Positions 15,431 through 21,896 of a DNA stretch of 21,896 nt are shown one piece after another; position 1 is the stretch's first letter, and the number at the start of each line of letters is the position of its first letter. The notes below the pieces were generated by a model. The model did not search any database, had not been told where the DNA came from, and saw only the letters and a program-made list of their open reading frames with translations. Source of the DNA: a bacterium (GTDB lineage: Bacteria; SM23-31; JAUVVT01); contig JAUWXV010000036.1 of NCBI GenBank assembly GCA_030616165.1, forward strand, positions 1-21,896, written 5' to 3'. The position numbers and the translations under genes are program-made.

Positions 15431-15462
15431 TAAAAAAAAAGGAGACCTTTATGAAGATCTCC
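15431..15462 (-). terminator. Intrinsic terminator after the nuo-nrnA transcript
   Basis: On the minus strand GGAGA and TCTCC close a hairpin (15441-15462) with an inner CTT/AAG pairing and one mismatch, followed at once by nine T residues (15432-15440). This is the layout of a Rho-independent terminator and it faces the right way to stop transcripts from nrnA, about 265 bases past its stop codon. Confidence 0.75.
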
Positions 15463-15612
15463 ATTATTTATCACATAACTTTTTAATTACTTACAAGAAT
15501 TTGCAAACTTAAAAACCTGGTAAGGTACTCTATTTAATTACCTGAAAATTGCGATACAAGAATAATAATTTCCAAAAAACCCGAATGTTTTACTAAAATT
15601 AAAAAAATAAAA

Positions 15613-15658
15613 TGTCATTGCCACGTCGTCCCCCGAGTACTCGGGGCTCGCAATGACA
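15613..15658 (-). repeat. GTCATT...GGCAAT repeat family, copy C (complete)
   Basis: This 46-base element has terminal inverted repeats TGTCATTG and CAATGACA and a central perfect palindrome CCCCGAGTACTCGGGG (15631-15646). On the minus strand it reads TGTCATTGCGAG, core, GGACGACGTGGCAAT. It is the most complete copy in the window and shows the nested dyad design of the family. Confidence 0.75.
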
Positions 15659-15726
15659 AAAAGGTCAATTTTTTTTAGCACTTATTTGATTCAAATAATT
15701 ATCTGTTTATATCAATCTTAAAAACT

Positions 15727-16731
15727 CTATTGCAATTTTCGGGTAATTACCTTTTCAATCTCTAAGAGAACTTCATCTTCTGCTTTTTGTAAAGTATAAT
15801 CTTTCATAAGGATGCCGGAAGCATTTTTATGCCCGCCTCCACCAAATATTTCAGCGATGCGATATACGTCATATTTCTTCTTAGACCTTAAACTAACCTT
15901 AATCTTATTTTCAGGAAGTTCTAAAAAAAGTGCGGCTATTTCTACATCTTTAACATCTGTAATATACTCCACAAATCCTTCAATATCTTCTATTTTTGCA
16001 CCCGACGACATCATCATCTCTTTTGAAACTTGAATGGAAACCGCTTTTCCACCTGCAATCTTCTTAAGAGTTGTCAGAGATTTAGAAAACAATATCATCC
16101 TTTCCCAGGAATAAGATTCATAGATATATCCAAATATCTCCCGTGGTTTAATACCCTTTTTCAGAAGTTCCGCGCATATGATGTGAGCCCTTGGAGTAGT
16201 ATTAGAAAAGCGAAATGAACCGGTATCTGTTAATATTGCTACATATAGAAAAAGTGCCATCTTTTCATCTATTTCAAATCCCATTCTGTTTACTAAGTCA
16301 AATACAATTTCTCCTGAGGCGGAAGCCAATTCATCGACTATATTTAAATCGCTCCATTTTATATTTGAATAATGATGGTCGATACATACTTTAGTAGCCC
16401 GACTGCTTTTTACAACTTCATCCATCCCACCCAGCCTTTCCATATTGCTAATATCCATAAGAAAAATTATATCACTTTCAAGAATGCGCTGCCGATATTT
16501 TTCTTCATAATGTTTAATCAATTTTCCATCAGGATCAAGAAATTTAAAAAATTCGGGGGTAGGAGAATCGTTAATAATAACAGAATCTTTACCGAGTTTT
16601 TCTAATAAACGACAAATCCCGAGTTCCGAACCGAGTCCGTCGCCATCGGGATTTATATGAGTAGAGACAATAAATTTGTGATTTTCCCTTATTATCTTTT
16701 CAAGTTTCTCCCAATCATCTTCGCTAATCAT
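15727..16731 (-). CDS. nrnA: DHH/DHHA1 phosphoesterase, NrnA-type oligoribonuclease / pAp phosphatase
   Basis: A 334-residue cytoplasmic enzyme of the DHH superfamily. NrnA proteins degrade very short RNA oligonucleotides and dephosphorylate 3'-phosphoadenosine 5'-phosphate; some members act on cyclic dinucleotide products. The metal-binding motifs are complete: THINPDGDGLGSE with H25, D29 and D31, LMDISN with D93, the name-giving D118-H119-H120, and LTDTGSFRFSNT with D169. The DHHA1 domain ends with FGGGGHKNASG, which binds the substrate. It begins 90 bases after the nuoN stop in the same direction with no convincing promoter between, so it may be read from the complex I transcript, and a strong terminator lies downstream. 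A weak GAGTG precedes the ATG. The exact substrate preference cannot be read from sequence. Confidence 0.9.
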   Translation of the reverse strand: MISEDDWEKLEKIIRENHKFIVSTHINPDGDGLGSELGICRLLEKLGKDSVIINDSPTPEFFKFLDPDGKLIKHYEEKYRQRILESDIIFLMDISNMERLGGMDEVVKSSRATKVCIDHHYSNIKWSDLNIVDELASASGEIVFDLVNRMGFEIDEKMALFLYVAILTDTGSFRFSNTTPRAHIICAELLKKGIKPREIFGYIYESYSWERMILFSKSLTTLKKIAGGKAVSIQVSKEMMMSSGAKIEDIEGFVEYITDVKDVEIAALFLELPENKIKVSLRSKKKYDVYRIAEIFGGGGHKNASGILMKDYTLQKAEDEVLLEIEKVITRKLQ

Positions 16732-16821
16732 TTATATCACTCTATAAATTTATCGTAAATTTTAAAAATATTATCCTTCCAAAAGTAAAAAAAAAATTTG
16801 TATTTACCAGAGTTCTAAAAA

Positions 16822-18273
16822 CTATAAAATATTTGTCAACAGATTTATTAAAGACTGGGGAAATATTCCGAGATATATAATCCCTCCAACAGATATCGAC
16901 AAACTAAGCGCCATAACAGGTCTTGCAGACAAATAAGAAAAATCTAAAACTGCTTCTTTCATATACATAAAAATTACAACTCTTAAATAATAATAAACAG
17001 CGATAACGGCATTTAGAACACCGATAACGGCGAGACCATAGAGTTCGGATTCAACAGCAGAACTAAAGATATAAAGTTTTCCCATAAAACCGGCTGTTGG
17101 TGGTATCCCCGCCAATGAAAACATAAATAATGTCATACATATTGCAGCAAACGGCTTTTTAAATCCGAGACCTGCATAATCTGAAATCTTCAGAACCTCT
17201 TCTTCTGATTTCTCCATATAAATAACAACACCAAACGCACCAATATTCATAAATGTATAGACCAGTATGTAATACATTATTGAAGCTGCTGAGAATTCAG
17301 ATTCAATATTACGTGAAAGTGCAGTCAAAGCAACAAGAATATAACCAGCGTGAGCAATACTCGAATAAGCAAGCATGCGTTTAATATTAGTCTGAACGAT
17401 GGCAATAACATTTCCCACGGTCATAGTTAAAATAGCCAATACAGCAAGTATTCCTGTTATTTGAGAGATGATTGGGCTGAAACCGGTAATGAAAAGTCTT
17501 AAAAATACGGCAAAACTCGCTGCTTTTACTCCTGCTGACATAAAGGCAGTCACGGGAGTAGCAGAACCTTCATAAACATCGGGTACCCACATATGAAATG
17601 GAACAAATGCCGCTTTAAAACCAAATCCCACGATAATAAGTATCATCCCTATGTAAAATAAAATGCCTATTTCAACACTTCCATCCTTTAAAAAATTCAA
17701 AATACTATAAATATTTGTCGTTCCTGTCGAGCCGTAGATGAGTGCAATCCCATAAAGTAGAAAACCAGTTGTAAAAGCTCCCAGCAAAAAATATTTTAAG
17801 CCTGCCTCAAGTGAATCTTCTCGGGACCTTCTAAAAGCGGCAAGTATATAAAGCGATATAGAAAGCGTTTCAAGGCCAAGAAAAATCACTATCAAGTCAT
17901 TGGTGGAAGCCATAAGCATCATCCCCAATGTTGCAAACAAAATCAGCGAAAGATATTCTCCTGTACCGCGTATATATTGATTTATAAAATTACCAGATAA
18001 AAGAAGTGTTAAAAGGGTTCCGATTAAAAAAATTATATCAAATAGAAGAGCAAAATTATCGGCAAGAACCATTCCATCAAAACCAACTTGATTGAGGTTC
18101 CAGAGATAATAAATATCATAAAAAGCAAATATAATCCCTATGAATACTATTGAGATAGACCATCTTCGGTAGTTCGGAAATAATCCGATAATCAGCACTG
18201 AGACGGCTGTTAATAAGATTATTATCTCTGGTCCTATTACACTTAAATTTATTGTCGGTATAGAATAATCCAT
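16822..18273 (-). CDS. nuoN: NADH-quinone oxidoreductase subunit N
   Basis: NuoN is one of the three antiporter-like proton-pumping subunits in the membrane arm of respiratory complex I. The 483-residue protein is hydrophobic throughout, with about 14 membrane helices. Key charged residues lie inside helices: E135 in FLGLETLSISLY, K220 in GFGFKAAFVPFHMWVPDVYEG, and the lysine of GVKAASFAVFLRL, matching the proton path of the family. QTNIKRMLAYSSIAHAGYILV, the conserved segment shared by NuoL, NuoM and NuoN, is complete. It starts three bases after the nuoM stop and lies last in the usual K-L-M-N order. The length is normal (E. coli NuoN is 485). Confidence 0.97.
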   Translation of the reverse strand: MDYSIPTINLSVIGPEIIILLTAVSVLIIGLFPNYRRWSISIVFIGIIFAFYDIYYLWNLNQVGFDGMVLADNFALLFDIIFLIGTLLTLLLSGNFINQYIRGTGEYLSLILFATLGMMLMASTNDLIVIFLGLETLSISLYILAAFRRSREDSLEAGLKYFLLGAFTTGFLLYGIALIYGSTGTTNIYSILNFLKDGSVEIGILFYIGMILIIVGFGFKAAFVPFHMWVPDVYEGSATPVTAFMSAGVKAASFAVFLRLFITGFSPIISQITGILAVLAILTMTVGNVIAIVQTNIKRMLAYSSIAHAGYILVALTALSRNIESEFSAASIMYYILVYTFMNIGAFGVVIYMEKSEEEVLKISDYAGLGFKKPFAAICMTLFMFSLAGIPPTAGFMGKLYIFSSAVESELYGLAVIGVLNAVIAVYYYLRVVIFMYMKEAVLDFSYLSARPVMALSLSISVGGIIYLGIFPQSLINLLTNIL

Positions 18274-18276
18274 ATC

Positions 18277-19848
18277 TTAATCATTAATTTTTTGGCTCAA
18301 TACCTGTTCATCTAAGATTTCAATTTTATATTCATCAATTTCATTAACAAAAAAGGTTCTTTCGCTTTTAAGTTTCCTCACCTCCAGAAGATATTCAACA
18401 GACTTTTCCGTCTTCGTCATAAATGTCAAAGGATAAACACCAATCCATAATATCAAAACAACGATAGGAACCAGTATAGTGACCTCGCGCAGATTTAAGT
18501 CTTTTAATAATTTATTTTTTTCATCCTTCAATTTGCCGAAAATGACTCTCTGATACATCCATAAAAGATAAACAGCAGTCAGGATAATACCAACCGCTCC
18601 GAAAATTGCAAAGGCTTTATTCCTCAAAAACGTCCCGAGAAGAATAAGAAATTCCCCAACAAAACCATTCGTTCCAGGCAGTCCGAGGGAAGAAAGAACA
18701 ACTATCATAAAAAATGCAGAAAATACGGGAATTTGAGATGCAAGCCCTCCGAAATTTTTAATCAAACGTGTATGTCTTCTTTCGTATATCATCCCAACAA
18801 TCAAAAACAATGCCCCCGTAGATATACCATGATTTACCATTTGAATAATACTACCCTGCACACCCTCCTGTGTAAATGAAAATATACCAAGCATAACAAA
18901 TCCCAAATGGCTGACGCTTGAATATGCAACAAGTTTTTTGAGGTCGGGCTGAACCATTGAAACCATCGCACCATATATAATTCCTATTAAAGCAAGAACA
19001 GAAATAAACGGGAAAAACTGTTCAGAAGCGTTTGGAAAAAGCGGAAGACAGAATCTTAAAAAACCGTATGTTCCCATTTTTAGCAAAACAGCAGCCAAAA
19101 TTACACTTCCAGCAGTCGGCGCTTCAACATGGGCATCCGGAAGCCAGGTATGAAACGGAAATAAAGGAACTTTTATCGCAAATGCTATCCCAAATGCCAA
19201 AAACAACCACATCTGGTAATTTAAAGGAAGGTCTATTTCTTTTATTATTTCAACAAGATCAAATGAATTTAATCCAGCTTTAAAATATAAAACAAGAATT
19301 CCTATAAGCATCAATACACCACCGAACATAGTAAAAAGAAAAAATTTCACGGCAGCATATACCCTCTGTGGACCACCCCAAACACCGATTATAAAATACA
19401 TCGGGACAAGCATTGCCTCCCAGAATATATAAAATAAAATCAAATCTAACGAAAGAAATACCCCTAAAATCCCGGTCTGAAGCATAAGGTAAAATATCAT
19501 AAATTTTTTAACTTCTTTATTTATAGCATTCCTGGTGGAAAGAATTACAATAGGACCAAAAAAAGTGGTAAGCATAACGAGAAGAAGGTTTATTCCATCA
19601 ACGCCAAGATAGTAACTAATTCCAAGAGATTTTATCCACTCCTTTTTAACCACAAACTGCATTCCTGCAATATCTGGGTCAAATTTTATAAACAATACTA
19701 CCGAAATTATGAAATCTATAATGGTCACAAGAAGAGTATAAATGCGGATAAATTTTACATTCTCTCTCCTGATAAAAGTAAGAATAATCATCCCGATAAA
19801 AGGAATGAATATTATATATGAAAGAATATTTGAACCTTGGTTAACCAT
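18277..19848 (-). CDS. nuoM: NADH-quinone oxidoreductase subunit M
   Basis: NuoM is the middle antiporter-like subunit of complex I and pumps protons across the inner membrane. The 523 residues form about 14 helices. E144 in FWEAMLVPMYF, K226 in AIKVPLFPFHTWLPDAHVEAPTAGS and the lysine of LLKMGTYGFLRF mark the proton channel, and the shared segment QPDLKKLVAYSSVSHLGFVMLG is present. A charged tail of about 50 residues after the last helix is a little longer than in E. coli NuoM. It starts 23 bases after the nuoL stop, with only a weak GGGA near the ATG, and is followed by nuoN after three bases. Co-transcription and the subunit order are standard. Confidence 0.97.
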   Translation of the reverse strand: MVNQGSNILSYIIFIPFIGMIILTFIRRENVKFIRIYTLLVTIIDFIISVVLFIKFDPDIAGMQFVVKKEWIKSLGISYYLGVDGINLLLVMLTTFFGPIVILSTRNAINKEVKKFMIFYLMLQTGILGVFLSLDLILFYIFWEAMLVPMYFIIGVWGGPQRVYAAVKFFLFTMFGGVLMLIGILVLYFKAGLNSFDLVEIIKEIDLPLNYQMWLFLAFGIAFAIKVPLFPFHTWLPDAHVEAPTAGSVILAAVLLKMGTYGFLRFCLPLFPNASEQFFPFISVLALIGIIYGAMVSMVQPDLKKLVAYSSVSHLGFVMLGIFSFTQEGVQGSIIQMVNHGISTGALFLIVGMIYERRHTRLIKNFGGLASQIPVFSAFFMIVVLSSLGLPGTNGFVGEFLILLGTFLRNKAFAIFGAVGIILTAVYLLWMYQRVIFGKLKDEKNKLLKDLNLREVTILVPIVVLILWIGVYPLTFMTKTEKSVEYLLEVRKLKSERTFFVNEIDEYKIEILDEQVLSQKIND

Positions 19849-19871
19849 ATTCCCGAAATATTTAATTTAAT

Positions 19872-21791
19872 TTATCTAAATATAAAATATCCAATAATTA
19901 TTACAGCACCCAAAATAAGCGAAAGAGCATACTCCTGAACATATCCTGTTTGAACCTTTCTTAATTTATCTCCTGCTGACTGAATAACATTTGCAGTCCC
20001 ATTGACCGCACCATCGACTATTTTTACATCAAAAATCTTCCAAAAAATATCTGAAATCTTTATAAATGGATTAACAATAAATGTGTGGTATATTTCGTCA
20101 ATATAATATTTGTTCAAAAGAACCCTGTAAGCAAGTGAAAATCTTTTTGCCAGTGTTGAAGCAATATCAGGTCTCTTTAAATATATCTGATGTACAATAA
20201 TCAATACAATCAGAACAATAATGATTGATATAATCATCAACAAATATTCCAACCCTAAAGAATTTTCAGCATTTGAAGTAGAATTTGCAATTATTTCGCT
20301 GTTTCGAAAAACAGGTTCCATGAATTTCTTGAAGTGATTTTCACCCCCTAAAGAATGCGAAACCCCTATATAGCCTCCAAAAAGTGAGAAAAAGCCCAAT
20401 ATAATAAGAGGAATGGTCATTATTTTAGGAGACTCATGAATATGTAGTTCTTTTTCTGACTGAAAGCGAGATTCACCAAGAAAGGTCAGATAAAATAATC
20501 GAAACATATAAAAAGCGGTCAAACCAGCAGTAAAAACACCAATGACCCATAATATTGGATTTCCTTTGTCAAAGGCATTCCATAAAATCTCGTCTTTGCT
20601 GAAGAATCCGGAGAATCCTGGAATTCCTGTAATTGCAAGAACCGCAATCAGAAATGTCCAGAAAGTTATTGGTATATATTTTTTAAGCCCACCCATAAAT
20701 CTCATATCCATCTCACCGGAGAGTGAATGAATGACACTTCCTGCCCCAAGAAACAAAAGTCCCTTGAAGAAAGCGTGCGTCATAAGATGGAACATCCCAG
20801 CAGTAAATGCTCCCACTCCGACAGCAAGAAACATATATCCAATCTGGCTTATTGTGGAATAAGCAAGTACCCTTTTTATATCGTTCTGAACAGTCCCGAT
20901 AGACGCTGAATAAACAGCAGTAACTACCCCTACCACAGCGACAATGCTCATAGTCAATGGTGCTAAAAGATAAAGTACATGACATCTAACAATCATGTAA
21001 ACTCCGGCGGTTACCATAGTTGCAGCATGTATAAGCGCACTCACAGGTGTTGGACCCTGCATAGCATCCGGCAGCCAAACATAAAGAGGAATCTGTGCTG
21101 ATTTACCAACCGCCCCTATAAAAAGAAGAAGGGTAATTGCAACAATGACAGGGTCTCCTATTTGCCGGGAAGATGCCATCGAAAAAACACTCTCGAAATC
21201 AAGAGAAGCAAACTCTATAAATATAAAAAAAAGACCAATAAGAAACCCAAAATCGCCTATTCGGTTAACAATAAAAGCCTTTTTACCGGCGTCTGCGTTC
21301 TTTTTATCCTCATACCAAAATCCAATCAATAGATATGAACAAAGACCAACACCCTCCCATCCAACAAACATAAGAAGAAACGAATCAGCCATTACCAGAA
21401 TGAGCATAGAAAATATAAAAAGATTCAAGTATGTAAAATATCTTGCATATCCGGGGTCTTTATGCATATAACCAACTGAATATACGTGAATCACAAATCC
21501 CACTCCGGTGACCACCATAATCATCACAACAGATAAATGATCCAGAATCAGTCCTGCCTCTACCACTAAGTTGCCTGCCGCTATCCATACGAATAATTTT
21601 TGGATATATGAATCCCCAGTAGGTGAATCAAAAACCAGCTTAAAAAGAAAAATACAGGAAATAAGGAAAGATAATCCCACTGCGCCTGGCCCCACCCAGC
21701 TGACAAACTTATCACCGAATTTCTTCCCCAAAAGACCGTTTAAAACAACTCCGATAAGTGTGAAAACAGGGATCAGCCATAAATAGGTCAC
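19872..21791 (-). CDS. nuoL: NADH-quinone oxidoreductase subunit L
   Basis: NuoL is the distal antiporter-like subunit of complex I. The 639-residue protein has the 14-helix core plus the long C-terminal amphipathic lateral helix and final anchor helix that clamp the membrane arm. Proton-path residues are E146 in GWEGVGLCSYLLIGFW and K230 in GAVGKSAQIPLYVWLPDAM, and the histidine-bearing SALIHAATMVTAGVYM helix is intact. QNDIKRVLAYSTISQIGYMFLA is the segment shared by the family. The start is GTG at 21789-21791 with AGGAG eight bases upstream; no ATG fits as well. It begins 22 bases after the nuoK stop. No residue typical of the family appears to be missing. Confidence 0.97.
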   Translation of the reverse strand: MTYLWLIPVFTLIGVVLNGLLGKKFGDKFVSWVGPGAVGLSFLISCIFLFKLVFDSPTGDSYIQKLFVWIAAGNLVVEAGLILDHLSVVMIMVVTGVGFVIHVYSVGYMHKDPGYARYFTYLNLFIFSMLILVMADSFLLMFVGWEGVGLCSYLLIGFWYEDKKNADAGKKAFIVNRIGDFGFLIGLFFIFIEFASLDFESVFSMASSRQIGDPVIVAITLLLFIGAVGKSAQIPLYVWLPDAMQGPTPVSALIHAATMVTAGVYMIVRCHVLYLLAPLTMSIVAVVGVVTAVYSASIGTVQNDIKRVLAYSTISQIGYMFLAVGVGAFTAGMFHLMTHAFFKGLLFLGAGSVIHSLSGEMDMRFMGGLKKYIPITFWTFLIAVLAITGIPGFSGFFSKDEILWNAFDKGNPILWVIGVFTAGLTAFYMFRLFYLTFLGESRFQSEKELHIHESPKIMTIPLIILGFFSLFGGYIGVSHSLGGENHFKKFMEPVFRNSEIIANSTSNAENSLGLEYLLMIISIIIVLIVLIIVHQIYLKRPDIASTLAKRFSLAYRVLLNKYYIDEIYHTFIVNPFIKISDIFWKIFDVKIVDGAVNGTANVIQSAGDKLRKVQTGYVQEYALSLILGAVIIIGYFIFR

Positions 21792-21813
21792 TCTTGATTC
21801 TCCTGAAAATTTC

Positions 21814-21896
21814 TTACCATTTTAAAAGATTTATTTCATCGACATTAACAGTTTCTTTAATCCTGAAAACTGCAATTATAAGGGCAAGTCCGACCA
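21814..21896 (-). CDS. nuoK: NADH-quinone oxidoreductase subunit K (partial, C-terminal end)
   Basis: The last 26 or so residues of a frame that enters from the right edge read VGLALIIAVFRIKETVNVDE and end in INLLKW. This is the typical C-terminus of NuoK, whose last helix runs into a short tail with the DEINLLKW-like end. Its place 22 bases before nuoL agrees with the universal nuoK-nuoL order. The rest of the gene is outside the window. Confidence 0.88.
   Translation of the reverse strand, partial: VGLALIIAVFRIKETVNVDEINLLKW

Larger units (their letters stand above)
15339..15726. other. Gene-free spacer between nrnA and the CHC2-MinD gene
   Basis: Nearly 390 bases without a supported gene. 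It holds an intrinsic terminator on the minus strand (15431-15462) and a complete copy of the GTCATT...GGCAAT repeat (15613-15658). The rest is AT-rich with no further structure that I can support. Confidence 0.75.

Noticed and set aside
15441-15485. Short plus-strand frame MKISIIYHITF after an AAAGGAG site
   Set aside because: It is only 11 codons, lies inside the minus-strand terminator hairpin and has no plus-strand gene after it. The terminator explains the sequence better.

Overview
The window is strongly AT-rich chromosomal DNA from a bacterium with two membranes. The evidence for that is a lipoprotein with a clean lipobox, an N-terminally anchored C-terminal processing protease, a MacB/LolD-type ABC ATPase and a respiratory complex I locus. 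Gene content and the domain style of the protease and the tRNA nucleotidyltransferase suggest an uncultivated lineage, possibly near the FCB assemblage, but nothing here fixes the phylum. I saw no phage or insertion sequence genes, no rRNA or tRNA and no CRISPR array.

Layout, left to right. (1) 1-446: the N-terminal part of an ABC transporter ATPase on the minus strand, cut by the window edge. (2) 698-4609, minus: a run read as S41 protease, then a MtnX-like HAD phosphatase, then the CCA-type tRNA nucleotidyltransferase. (3) 4610-5409: an 800-base gene-free stretch packed with palindromes and repeat elements. (4) 5410-7197, minus: rsmI, a CDP-alcohol phosphatidyltransferase and panD, closely packed behind a good sigma70-like promoter. 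(5) 7431-10671, plus: the only plus-strand operon, two tandem paralogous membrane GT2 glycosyltransferases and a TPR lipoprotein with overlapping start and stop codons. (6) 10726-13362, minus: a stand-alone receiver protein, a VanZ-like membrane protein and the bifunctional NAD(P)HX repair enzyme Nnr. (7) 13572-15257, minus: a single gene fusing a DnaG-type CHC2 zinc finger to a MinD/ParA-type ATPase, with its own promoter and an intrinsic terminator upstream. (8) 15727-21896, minus: the end of a complex I operon (nuoK partial, nuoL, nuoM, nuoN) followed by an NrnA-type DHH phosphoesterase.

Most genes are housekeeping: tRNA 3'-end maturation, rRNA methylation, coenzyme A precursor synthesis, phospholipid head-group chemistry, NAD(P)H repair and proton-pumping NADH oxidation. 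The parts that stand out are the CHC2-MinD fusion protein, the glycosyltransferase pair with its lipoprotein, and the non-coding DNA, which holds at least three families of small palindromic repeats. One family keeps its flanks while the palindromic core changes but still base-pairs.

Several starts were moved inward from the longest open frame on the basis of Shine-Dalgarno sites or family alignment: panD to 5769, nnr to 13362, the CHC2-MinD gene to 15257 and the VanZ gene to 11630.
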